Source of the DNA: Hyaloscypha bicolor E
Lineage: Eukaryota > Ascomycota > Leotiomycetes > Helotiales > Hyaloscyphaceae
Reading direction: 5' to 3'
DNA length: 64,000 nt
NCBI RefSeq assembly: GCF_002865645.1
Contig: NW_020194559.1
Coordinates: forward strand, 1,054,001 to 1,118,000
The position numbers and the translations under genes are program-made. Numbering within the stretch: position 1 is the first letter of the stretch; every line of letters begins with the position of its first letter. Below, piece by piece: positions 13,467 to 23,745 of this stretch. Below the pieces are notes generated by a model. That model was not told the origin of the DNA and did no database searches. It saw nothing but the letters and a program-made list of their open reading frames with translations.

Positions 13467-14946
13467 TATTTTCTAATTATATAATTATATAATTATTAAA
13501 ATAGCTATATTATAAATTTCTTAAATTATATAATTTATAATTTTTATTTCTAAATATTAATTATTTTATTAACTTATATATTAAATATTTTATTTATATT
13601 ATATATTATATTATATATTTCTAGTAAATTAATAATAATAAAGTTATATATTTAAAATATACTAGAAATATTTAAAATATTAAGTTTTTATAAACTAATA
13701 TATTATAAAATATATATTTATTTATTTATAGTTTTTTTTAATAATTTATATAAAATCTATACTATAATTAATAAATAATAAAAATAATATATATTTTATT
13801 TTAATAATATTATAATTTAATAAAATTATTATAAATAATTAATTAGTAAATATAATAGTTATAGCTAAAGTTTTTTTTTTTATAAAGAATTCGCTTATAT
13901 AAAAAGAAAATTATTTATTTATTATTTCTTTATCTAATAAGAAATAGTTTATACTAATAGAAAAGCCTAGCTTAAAGTAAAAAGATAATAAATAACTAAT
14001 AAGTTTCTAAATAAAAATATGTCTTTTTATTCTAAACTAGACTTCTTTATTAATATAGATTATATCTTACTAGATAAAGAAATATATTTCTTTAAAAATA
14101 ATTATTATTTTAAGAACTTATTTATTAATAATATTTAATAATATTAAAAAAATATATATATATAATAAAATTATAAATATAATTAAAAACAGAAATTAAA
14201 TAATTATAATAATATTTCGAGTAATTTATATATATAAATATTAGAAAATTAATAATTTATTATTAGAATAACTTAAATATTTTTAAATAATTAGAAATAT
14301 TATATATATATATTATTATATCTTTAATTTTCTAGATTCTTATATTTATTTTTATTATTAAAATAAAAATAAGGCTTAGAAATAAAAGCAAGATTTATTA
14401 ACTTATAATAAAAGAAATTAAAATATTATTTAATTAATTTTATAATAATTACTTATAAATTTAAAAGTATTTTTATAAAAAGAAATCTTAAAAAATAGAA
14501 ATTTCCGAAAGTTATTTATTTTATAATACTTTAATAAGGCTTTATTTTATATAAATACGTGTTTTTTTATTACTAGTATTTATATAATTAGAAATATATT
14601 ATAAAAATAAATATTTAATAATTATTATAATTATAAAAGCTTTAAAGCAATTTTTAGTAATTTCAAATTTTAATACTTACTTTTCTTTTATATATATTTC
14701 TTATAATTATAAGATTTTTAATTTAATAATTATTTCTTTTTAAAAAAGAAAATAATTAATTAATTACTTTACTATTACTTTTTTATTAAAAAAATATATA
14801 ATAAAAATTACTCGAGAAATGTAATATTTATATAATAATTAAAATATTATATATAATTATTTAAGGCCGAGCTTTAAGTACTTAGTTTTTTTTAAAACCA
14901 TTTATTATAAATAGTTTTGAAAAAACTGCAATTTATATAAAAGCAA
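13467..14946. other. AT-rich RIP-type DNA, no recognisable gene
   Basis: Almost entirely A and T, with stop codons in all frames. I recognise no element. It is probably old, RIP-saturated repeat DNA. It ends sharply at the palindromic segment that begins the gene island. Confidence 0.6.
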
Positions 14947-14947
14947 A

Positions 14948-15058
14948 TACTAGTAATCGAATACCAGTATTTGATTGCTAGTATATACAAATTTACGAAA
15001 TACTAAAATTCCTAATAATCAAAAGCTAGTGTTCGATTGCTGACCAAATGCTAGCATT
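14948..15058. repeat. Cluster of imperfect palindromes at the left edge of the gene island
   Basis: 14,948-14,964 and 14,967-14,983 form a 17-bp inverted repeat (TACTAGYAATCRAATAC) with a 2-bp loop. A third, related arm containing GTTCGATTGCTG lies at about 15,025-15,042. A perfect 12-bp palindrome AATGCTAGCATT is at 15,047-15,058. They sit at the change from AT-rich to normal composition. Confidence 0.7.
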
Positions 15059-15290
15059 CAAAAGTTGTGAAACAGGGCCTAAGCCGACACGAGACGGCAA
15101 AGCAAGCTATAGTGCGGGTCCTGCCGATACCACCAATTGGAATTCGCATATATGTAACGTTACCACGCCAGACTTCTAGTATTTGCTTACATAGTACGAA
15201 AGGGGGTCTGAAGATATCAAGGCCATCCCCCCTGTAAGGCGGTGAGTTTAGTGCTGAGTGTTTGGCTGCCAGACGAAGGGATACTACTAA

Positions 15291-15354
15291 CCCCCCCAAA
15301 GGGTAGGTGGATTCTGGTATTTTCTTTGGACTCACCTACCCTTTAACCGGGGGG
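15291..15354. repeat. Small foldback element, copy 1
   Basis: About 64 bp with terminal inverted arms (CCCCCCAAAGGGTAGGTGG left; CTCACCTACCCTTTAACCGG right) around a short centre ATTCTGGTATTTTCT. The same structure occurs at 15,480-15,548 and 26,882-26,947. Confidence 0.75.
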
Positions 15355-15479
15355 AGATAGTCGCAAATGTCTGACTCTTCTCAGCTTACTTTTATATCCC
15401 GTTAATTAGAAGCTCAAGTTGTGAAAGACAGCTTGATTGACAAGGAGGCTAGTGGGAAAGAACTGCAGCAAGGTTCCTT

Positions 15480-15548
15480 CCCTGGCTTATAAATAAAGGT
15501 AAGTGGATTCTAGCATTTTCTAGACCCACCTACCCTTTAAACCGGGAG
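15480..15548. repeat. Small foldback element, copy 2 (left arm degraded)
   Basis: The centre (ATTCTAGCATTTTCT) and right arm (ACCCACCTACCCTTTAAACC) match the other copies. The left arm is eroded to AAAGGTAAGTGG. Confidence 0.65.
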
Positions 15549-16323
15549 AGGAATAGTAAGTTTCTAGCGTAAATACCCTGATCTAGTCAGCCGTAGTTGC
15601 TCGGTTCGCGCTTCCTGTTCCAAATAACAAACTATTTGCTTCTGTAATCGCTATTAGCTGATTTAAGCACGGGATTCTCTATATGTAACAGCACGCTAAT
15701 AATGTTGTAGCATTTATATTCGGTGGGAGCGTTAGAAAGCAAGTATATTCACGTGTCTAATTATCAGCTTACACAGCGGTGACATGACCGGTAAGATGCA
15801 GTTTTCATCTTGACAGGCTGTAGCGCGGCCAGCTATCAAAGACATGTGAGCCGTATTCCCGGTGCATCATGGGACTACCCTGGCCATACGGGAGATACTC
15901 CCCCCCCCTAAATAAAACGTAGTGCGGCCAGGGTAAGATCTACATCAAAATGGTCGTGCCAGCCTTGCTACATTACGCTTTATTCAAGGGGAGGGACTAC
16001 AGCCCATAAGTAACGTAACGTTACTAGCAGGGGCGCTTTTACCACTTGCTTTACTTTACCAAACTAAGTAACAAAATAAGCCAGCGGTGACATCAACTCC
16101 CCTCTTGGGCTAAGAGGTTATTGAACTTTAATATACTGTAGTTGATTAAAAGTAGGCTTGCGTGATTTGCTGATATTACAAGCGGATAAGCTAGTCTATA
16201 TTCGACCTATGAACACGACTCTTTGTAAGCTATTAGCTGGGAGATTCGGAGTACTCAGTTGAACTTTTCCACACTTCTTGGAATCATCTCTTGTCTCAAT
16301 TTGCAATTCTGAACTACACAGAA

Positions 16324-17311
16324 ATGCGCAGCTCAACGGAAGAAAACCGTCTTAAGTCTGAGAACAACAGCGACCTTTCCTGGCCTCTTCTCCAAGAAAC
16401 AGAGACTTCCAAGGCCACATTGAACGGGCCATGGCTATCTAATCTTGAACCACGCCTGCTCTTCATTTCAATTCTGTCTTCATGGATGATAACCATAATC
16501 GTTTGCATCTACTCAATCCATGATGTCAAGCAACTCAATATCTGCCGTCGGAGTTCTTTATATTGTTAGTAATATAGTCAGTTCGAGAAGATTGATACTG
16601 ACGACTTCCAGCTCCTGCCTCAGACATAGTAGAATATGAGGATCGAATTTTTACTACCGGTTTCCATGGTGATAGAACAGTTTATCAAGGTCGACCTAAC
16701 CCAGAAAACTTAGCAAGTTGGACAAGGCTTACTACAGGTCAAGTTACTCACCATCTTTTGGTTGATCTCATATTTATCACTGACAAAAATATATAGCTGG
16801 AATTGTCAAACTGGATGAGCAAGAAGCTAAACGTTTACCAAATAAGACAGCTCAGGTTAGTGGTGAACCAGGATCTTACATAGCGTCACTGGAGATGTTT
16901 CATCAACTACACTGTTTGGTACTATTAGAAACTGTCAACTAATTCAAACAAACTTGAGTCTAATTGTTGGTATTAGAACCAACTACGACTAGTTTATTTT
17001 GACGAGACCAAGGACATGTCTACTGATGACAAAATCAAAGTGGGCCTTCATATCGGTAGGTGTCTTAACAACGCCATGCCCTCTAGAGTCGAGTTCAGTT
17101 CTGATTCACTGAACCGATAACAGATCATTGTGTTGACTACCTCAGACAAGCTATCATGTGCCACGGTGACATCGAGATGATCACGTTTGATTGGGATGAA
17201 AACAAAGAATACTATCCCCCGAACTATAATGTTGTCCATCGATGCCGGAAGTTTGAACCTATTGAGCGATGGGCTCTTGATCGTCAGGTACAGGACCTAA
17301 TTCCAGGCTAG
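16324..17311 (+). CDS. UstYa-family (DUF3328) oxidase/cyclase-like protein, gene A
   Basis: Five exons: 16,324-16,564, 16,612-16,737, 16,797-16,918, 16,977-17,055 and 17,124-17,311; 251 residues, all introns GT...AG with frame kept. The cytosolic N-terminus (1-43) is followed by one membrane helix (about 44-64) and then the lumenal DUF3328 domain. This contains SPASDIVEYED (81-91), a TAGIVKL-type segment, the first metal-type motif HQLHC (H158, H161, C162) and the second motif DHCVDYLRQ (190-198, H191). It ends with a CRKFEPIERWALDR tail. Family members catalyse oxidative cyclisation or related oxidations in fungal ribosomal-peptide and cyclic-peptide pathways, anchored in the secretory pathway. 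Both motifs are intact, so it is probably active. The start is the first ATG in frame; the longer open frame has only a TTG upstream. Convergent with gene B. The substrate is unknown. Confidence 0.92.
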
Positions 17312-17919
17312 AAGCATATAAAATGTCACATTCTCTATATGTAAAGTGCACAGTCTGTCTTAGACTCTGAATATAGACATGACCATACGTCGTTCATAGC
17401 TAATTTTAGACACTCTTTATTTAAGGAATCGTTGTTAGTCACGGAGATATGAGAATTCTTAACTTTTGGAAAGATCTTAGGTAATTTACGATAGTGTGAT
17501 ATGTTTGACGATTTAAAGATTGTGGACATATTTTTAATTTTTAAAAGAGTACCAGGTGAGAACATTCTAAGTTCAAACAGGTCAAGAGTGCTACTTCAGA
17601 GTCAAATAACGTCTATACACTGGGAGCTCCAGCTGTACTGTAAGTCAACACATCAGGATCAAACATGATTGATCAAAAACTTCATTCTAATTTTCAATTT
17701 GGGGAGCTCTTGGTTCTAATGCTGTTCTGTTAATGGATGAGAATTTCACAAAGTTGTAATCAAGTTCATGTCTTGTATCTAATTTGTATTCAGATATACA
17801 GTAGTGGAAAGAATTGCCACCGACCTCTCTGACGAGCAAACTGGGATGCAACGTAGGAAACAACGACAGCTTCCTCATTAAAGAAGTATATAACTTTCCA
17901 ATTGAGACAAGTACAAGCT
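17312..17919. other. Convergent intergenic region between genes A and B
   Basis: About 600 bp between two 3' ends. Short open frames on both strands have no recognisable domain and are taken as chance. It presumably holds both polyadenylation regions. Confidence 0.6.
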
Positions 17920-19007
17920 TCAAATAAATAGCATTTTCTTTCTCCTATCATTCCTCTCACCGTCCTTCCCGATCCAAGTGGTGTTGGCGCCACTCCTCTG
18001 CAAAGCCCACAAATGAACATCAGAGAACTTCCGGCATGTATGAGTTGAATTAAAGACTGGAAGGACACCTTGAGCTTCCTCGTCCCACAGATATGACAGG
18101 GGCGTCAAGTCGCTATGACATTGAATATCTTGTCGAATATAATCCAAGCAATGATCTTGGGGAATATTAGCTAGGCAGCGGCACGGGCTAACTTGCGAAG
18201 ACTTTACCAACGTGTTCACGATCGTAAACCGCATTTATACCAGGGCCGTAATAATAATCCATATCTAGAGCCCGACGTACCAAGTCCTATTAATTGACAT
18301 TAGGCCAGCAGAGAACGTAGAGTATCTATCATGATCACTTACCACACAGTGCAAGGAGTGGTATACATCGAGACTCATTCCTTTAAATAATGCTCATGAA
18401 AGGGCCGGAAATAATCTTACCTTAAACGCCACTCAGTTTTATTAGGCTCTTGTACCGTTTTACCAGCAACTGTTTTAGCTTCATTTCCTCCCAGAACAAT
18501 TTCCAGACCTAAAAGTGACTTAGCAAGATATTTGAAAGCACCTCGGTTTTACCTCACTTTGCATCATGTCTGCCCACGACTGGTCAACTGCATCGCTCGG
18601 GGGTCCCACGTATTGTGGCTCCCCAGAATTAACCATTCGAAGTAGCTTCCCATTTACGACCTTGAGGGCACCCGTGAATTGAACCTTCTCTAGTTGAAAT
18701 GACCCTCGAACGGGCTCTGAAAATTGTTATTTTACATCGCTTGAGTCTAATAGGTGCCCGGATCCGAGAACTACTTACCTAAGTCAGTGAGGAAGCCCGA
18801 TTCATACGTGCTGCGGTGCATGGTTTTTAGCAGCAGCCTAACGTATAGGATTGAGAGTAGAATGGTAGCGCTGCACCATCCCCAAGCGGACAGCCGTTGG
18901 AACATAGACGGGGATTTTATAGGCTTTACGAAGTTGGTTTCATTGATGAGGAATTCGCTTTCCTCTTCCGGCTCACTCTTGGCTCGAAGGTAGCTTTGTG
19001 GACTCAT
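17920..19007 (-). CDS. UstYa-family (DUF3328) oxidase/cyclase-like protein, gene B
   Basis: Six exons on the - strand: 19,007-18,779, 18,716-18,558, 18,508-18,421, 18,373-18,343 (31 bp), 18,286-18,208 and 18,155-17,920; 273 residues. The acidic cytosolic N-terminus is followed by one membrane helix (about 41-60). The lumenal domain carries the SLDVYHSLHCV motif (H164, H167, C168) and DHCLDYIRQ (196-204, H197), then CHSDLTPLSYLW and a TCRKFSDVHLWAL tail as in gene A. Both histidine motifs are intact. The last intron, before DHC, is at the same place and phase as in gene A, so A and B are sister types within the family. The 31-bp exon 4 is required because the frame otherwise meets TAA. The start has a good context (ACCAAAATGAG). 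Divergent from gene C across a region with a MITE. The reaction is not known. Confidence 0.9.
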
Positions 19008-19979
19008 TTTGGTAGCGAACGAGTACGCTGGCCTTTTGGAAGTGGTATAAATCTGAAGGGTAAGAAGAACTCAGAGACGATTGTGCTACCCTAAGCATGG
19101 TTAACCTCCCTTAATCACTTGTAAATGTAGGCCTAAGTGGGCATTTGGGTTACGGATTAAATTCGCTCACTTGAAGTCACAGCGGGGGATCCGAGCTCTG
19201 GGAGCTTTGCCTATGCAAACTTTATAAACAAGGCTTGTGACCATTCAGAGCACACGTCCAAGGATTGGCTTTACTGTTACAGGGAGTCAGAGGGGGAGTA
19301 TCTAGTAAGCTTACCAACAGGTAACGTATCCCCTCAACCACTAGCCACTATTTCCGCTAATAGGGATCTCTTACTTCACTCCTTCGGAGGTATGGAGGCA
19401 CATCCCCTCGTGCGGTGACACATTGCCAGCGGTAGCAGCCGCACGCTAATATCTCCTGTTAGGTAAGAATATAATTATCTCCTCCAAATCATCCATCCGC
19501 ATGACGGGGCCGCTAGCGCTGGCAATGTCTCAACAGACGAAGGGATAGCTCATTATCTGCTTATCTGCGCTCAGCTGACGGATCGGCCAAGACTTTTTGC
19601 CGGGTCCTACGTACTTTGTGTCGACTTAAAGGAGATTTCGGCAAAACGGTTTACTGTGATTAACTCATTGTCTTGTGTAACTTTACTACTGTTTACACGC
19701 AGACACATTTTCAATATAGCCTTTCCTTTTTAGAGCTGCATGGGCTTCTATTACAGGATAATCCTCTTATTTAGACGATATTCTAGAGATTTGGCATGGC
19801 ACCGTATATATCAGAAGTTATATAGTGAATTAGTTGTCAGAAAATATATCTTACAAGGGAGGTTGTCTTAACGGGGCTCCGACTGCTATGCCGTAAGTAG
19901 ATGCTGTACTACGTACCAACTTTCTTTCAAATTGCTTTTTTGTGGTCTTCGTTAGAGACTTACCTTTCTCTAAACCGTC
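19008..19979. promoter_or_regulatory. Divergent promoter region of genes B and C, with MITE insertion
   Basis: About 970 bp separating the start codons of B (-) and C (+). It holds a 142-bp inverted-repeat element at 19,404-19,545 and no convincing gene. A 75-codon frame at 19,901-20,128 overlaps gene C in another frame and is taken as a shadow. Shared control of B and C is plausible but no binding site was identified. Confidence 0.5.
19404..19545 (+). mobile_element. MITE-like inverted-repeat element, copy a
   Basis: 142 bp with terminal inverted repeats of about 40 bp (left CCCCTCGTGCGGTGACACAT..., right ...ATGTCTCAACAGACGAAGGGA) sharing ACATTGCCAGCG. The same element, also 142 bp, occurs inverted at 27,001-27,142. 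Too short to encode a transposase. No clear target duplication was seen. Confidence 0.8.
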
Positions 19980-20598
19980 ATGTTCACTTTCCAATCAATC
20001 ATATTCGCCATCTTAGTCATTTCTGGTCTTATTTTTGCCTACTTTTCTACCTATCCAATGACTCATTCTATCGAGGCAACGACCTTCTTACCGTCTTTGC
20101 CAACTATTCAAACAATCAGGTTGGATGATCAACGCTTTCAGAGCTGGCATAACTCCAGTTCGTGGGATTTGCTTACTCCAAAAAATGGTGGCCTCGTGGT
20201 TGAGATCGACCTCAGCAACGGCAAATCTCACCGTAGTCAGATCTCCATGTTCCATCAGCTTCAGTGTCTACGCACAATTAGAGAGGTTTATCTCATAATA
20301 TCGCAATCAACGAGTGGCAGGCACGAATTTAGGAATAACACAGGCGATGACACGCAGTACCATTTCCTTTTAGATTGCTGGGATTATTTGAGACAGGTGC
20401 GATTAACTGTTCATCAGCAATCAAGTTCAAGTATTAATATGTTAGCTTCAGGGTATCTTGTGTGCTGCCGATTCAACGCTGCAGCCCATTGACAAAACCG
20501 GTTCGACTGGTCTTGGTCTATGGCACTCCTGTAAAGATTCGTCCATTTTGTATGATTGGGTAGAGAAGTCTGAGAAAAGTTCACTCATTAGGAAATGA
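19980..20598 (+). CDS. UstYa-family (DUF3328) protein with altered histidine motifs, gene C
   Basis: Two exons, 19,980-20,396 and 20,452-20,598; 187 residues, intron GTGCGA...CTTCAG. A membrane helix or signal anchor (3-22) starts almost at the N-terminus, followed by a short DUF3328 domain: a WDLLTPKNGGLV segment (62-73), FHQLQCLRTIR (91-101), DCWDYLRQ (132-139), then GILCAADSTLQ. The fold-level pattern is clear, but the two catalytic-type motifs are changed. HxxHC is HQLQC (Gln95 for His), and the His before the second Cys is Asp132. Either the protein is non-catalytic, for instance a partner subunit, or it belongs to a divergent subgroup. The frame is otherwise clean with no stops. Divergent from B, convergent with the Vps10-like gene. 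Confidence 0.9.
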
Positions 20599-20765
20599 GC
20601 TGAAACATCAGACCCTCTTCCAAAATTTCACGGCTCTAAATACAACTTTTTGGCAATGAATTCGAGAGAAATGGAGTACAAATGCATAATGGCAACTAGA
20701 AATTAGTGGCAAATGTTACTATTGAACTCATAATATTAATTCTTCCAACCTATTTATAATAGTCT
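20599..20765. terminator. Convergent 3' region between gene C and the Vps10-like gene
   Basis: 167 bp between two stop codons. AT-rich stretches such as ATTCTTCCAACCTATTTATA are compatible with 3'-end signals for both genes. No gene is seen. Confidence 0.4.
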
Positions 20766-23246
20766 CTACGGCTCGTCGTCTCTTCCGGAATCCTCGCTGC
20801 CGCTCCCTCTGAAGCTTTCTAAAGCAACCAAATGTTCCTTTTGCATACATTTCGTATATTCGTATCGCCCCGGAGATATTTTGTTCAATAGATGCGAAAG
20901 TAATGCGAGCACCACTTGCCTATGGCGAAACGCTTCGAGACAAAGCATCACGAGTAGCAGAATAACTTGCTTCCTCAGCATGAGCTACGGCAGTGGAGGT
21001 GCGAAATACATACATATAAATAGATCAGCTATATCAACGACTTGGAACGTCACAACGGCGCTGCTATGCTCAGAAAGACCTGAGATGGTGGAATTCACGT
21101 CAGCTTCGATGACATCATGGCAACTGTTGATTGGTATTCGATGACGTCCAGATGACGAAACTACTCCAGTTCATAAGCACGCGTCTGTTATCAAAATTAA
21201 ATGAATTTACTTATGCTATGGCGCCCGAGGTTGCTGGCCGCTGGAGAACATGATCGATCAGGGTTACGCTCGATGCCGCGATCACTTAAATATTGTAAGT
21301 AGACGAATCTAATCCAAAATAGGGAAAGGCCTAATATCTCACCATTCAAAATCTTCGTTGGAGCAACTACAATTAGCTAGTAGTGCAAATGGCTGAGGAA
21401 TTGGAAATGGATTATAGCAATCTGCTGATGGCTTCTTGCGGAGATACTGCGTTGTACGGCCAAACATGCAGCTTCTATCAGATCTGAGGGGATCAAATGG
21501 GATCCAAGAATAAAAATCGCCATCAACATCTAATGAATCTCCGGGCAAATTGCAATTGCGTGTCAACAATGCACTGAAGTCTATCGCAATAGTGGCGAGA
21601 CCGGAGTCTGATACAGACCAAACAATAAAATTTCGCGATGTCTCGTCTGAATCGGTCGATAAGTGGACAACTTTGACGGGGTTTTCTGTAAACTGATATG
21701 TTTTCCAGGACAGCCCTTCGTTGACTGAGTATTTTATATGGTTCGTTTCCTTGATGGCGCTGGATATAACTGTTAAGGAGCCTTGGACTCCATAGGCCCA
21801 CATGTGCTCTCCCTCTGCGATGTGGGTCCATGTAACCCCCCCGTCACGAGTCATGAACATGTGTGCATCTTCTTTGCCCGTAAGACTCTCGCCAACATTG
21901 CCAATGGCAATAGCTATGCCCACCCCTTGCAGGGATGATATCGGAGATCGAGATCTTAAGCGTTCATTGAGTAGAGGATGGATTTGGAGCGTCTCTCTAC
22001 TTTCTGATCGACCATGCAAATGGAGAGAGCAAGTACCTGTGGCTCCAGAGCACCCCAATAAAAGTCCATCAGCATCATGAGACGGCGGGGGGATCAATCT
22101 CCAGTCAGCCCCATCATTGAAAGATATCTTCGTCTTCAGCTTTTTTGGCTCCCCTCGAATAGCCGCTCGAAGATTCGAAACAATATTGATTATGATAATT
22201 CCTTCAAGGCCGTTGATCCTTTCGAAGTCTACCTCTCCAGTTTGGATTCGATTGACTCCAGGAAGAACGGATACAAACGGAGTACCTCTACCACTGTCTT
22301 TGACGAGAGTCCCATACGCAGCCCCTTTGTTATTACCAGTGCTCAAAAGAGCGAAAAGGCAATGAGTAGGGCTTGGTAGAATAGATATTCCGGTGAATCT
22401 TCGAAGTGTCGATGGAAATTCGCCCTTGTAAAAACTGAGTCCATCATCAGTGATTTGCAAATCGACTCCTTTCTCGTTGGCAATTGGCACGATGATGTAT
22501 ACATATTCAGAGAGCTTGACAAATTCGGGAATAACATTAGCAAACAAAATTTTCCACGTTCTGAAGAATGTATCACTAGATAGAAGCTGAAGCTGGTCAT
22601 CTTCGTACCGCTCGCAGTAGATCAAATTCTCCTTGTTCCAGCTTTTATCACTATCCACAAATCGACATTTGTGAACATCGGAAAGGAGATTCTCCCAACT
22701 CGTTCCAAAATCTTTGCTGATGTACAGAGTCGTGCAGTCTATACGATTTGTGGGTTCCGGGCATTTCTGCTGGCCAAACCACAACAACCAGCTGGTGTGT
22801 GCTGGGTGGAAAGCCAGTGGTTCTAGTCCGCTGCTCGTTGGCGGGGTGGGTGGAAAGAATGTCTGAAAATTGACGGCTTGATCAGTCGAAAATTGAACTT
22901 GACCAGAGTCTGTCAGGAGGAATACAATGTTGCGTTTATATGTGTGAGGAAAGATTTCCGTGAAATTGTTGCCTTGGACAACTAGCTCGAGCCAACGATT
23001 ACCCGCATCGTGAGATACATATATTTCTGGTCGATCGGTCCGCATCAGAATCGTATCCAGATACCCTCCTTGCAAATAGTAGTACTCCCTCCATTGTGTC
23101 CCTGGAAATTTGACGTGTTTGCTGATTGGGGCTCTAAGATCTGTACCGCTGCTAGGAGTCAGAACGGAATCAGGTAGCGTCTGAAATGAATAAACAGCGG
23201 TGATAGAAAGGAACGTTATGATAGGCAACCAAAAACATTGCGCCAT
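20766..23246 (-). CDS. Single-domain Vps10/sortilin-like sorting receptor
   Basis: Four exons: 23,246-21,343, 21,284-21,211, 21,160-21,014 and 20,965-20,766; 774 residues. It has a signal peptide (about 1-21), then a VPS10 beta-propeller with Asp-box-like repeats (SHDAGNRW 78-85, SKDFGTSW 177-184, FNDGADW 376-382, TRDGGVTW 466-473, SVNEGLSW 507-514). A 10CC module follows (C593 to C635: YLRKKPSADC, CSCSNEDFEC), then one membrane helix (about 703-722) and a cytosolic tail of about 50 residues ending in an acidic stretch. Such receptors sort cargo from the Golgi to endosome or vacuole. Yeast Vps10 is about 1,580 residues with two VPS10 domains; this one has a single domain, like animal sortilin. 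Introns 2 and 3 are less certain than intron 1, which restores the conserved FEC-D of the module. The start ACAATGG has a good context. Divergent from gene D. Confidence 0.88.
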
Positions 23247-23745
23247 TGTTGCATGTCAACTCCTAAAAGTCTCCAGGCATAATTTCACATGACATTGTGG
23301 TATAATATACCCTATTCCCTCGACCATCAGCTACAGTATACGCTAGTAAGGAAGCCCTTACTTCAATTGGCTTATGCTCTGCTGACGTGTGTTCATAGTC
23401 CCTTGATAAGGATCCAGCTATCGTAGGCAGTAGCTGATGGTTGAGGGATACTTGTAATAGAGTCCCACAAGTCTTCGACCGGGCACGTTCGCACCGAACC
23501 AATTGAATCGGTTCTAGAGCAATTCTAAGTCTTCTGGTTGGTTGAATAAAGCGGACCTGTACTAGCCACGGGTCGGATACTCGTGACTGTACATGATTTG
23601 TCGTAAAATTTCTTCTGACGTGAGATTTGCTAAAATGGTCAAGCGGAGTTAATTACGAAGTACAAAGAACACCGTTCCAACTTCTCCACTTATGTCTGTC
23701 CGCATCGAAGGCTTGATCGCCTCCTCCACGAATACTGGTGTTTAA
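23247..23745. promoter_or_regulatory. Divergent promoter region of the Vps10-like gene and gene D
   Basis: 499 bp between the two start codons. The 79-codon open frame on the - strand here (23,263-23,502) has no recognisable features. No defined regulatory site was identified. Head-to-head placement suggests possible co-regulation. Confidence 0.5.

Larger units (their letters stand above)
15059..16323. other. Intergenic region with foldback repeats, upstream of gene A
   Basis: No convincing gene. A 94-codon frame on the - strand (15,051-15,335) runs through a foldback repeat and a sequence block repeated at 26.8 kb, so I treat it as chance. The block around TCTGACTCTTSTCAGCTTA at 15,370-15,418 recurs at about 26,819-26,866 and 26,974-26,991. 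The upstream region of gene A starts at about 16,100. Confidence 0.6.

Noticed and set aside
1..14946. AT-rich block as a possible centromere
   Set aside because: Fungal regional centromeres can be RIP-degraded AT-rich repeats, but nothing here distinguishes a centromere from an ordinary AT-rich isochore. CENP-A mapping would be needed.
15051..15335. 94-codon frame on the - strand
   Set aside because: It spans a foldback repeat and has no recognisable features or homologous pattern; taken as chance.
21523..22600. Several 80-100 codon frames on both strands within the Vps10-like exon
   Set aside because: Shadows of the long, domain-supported exon in other frames.
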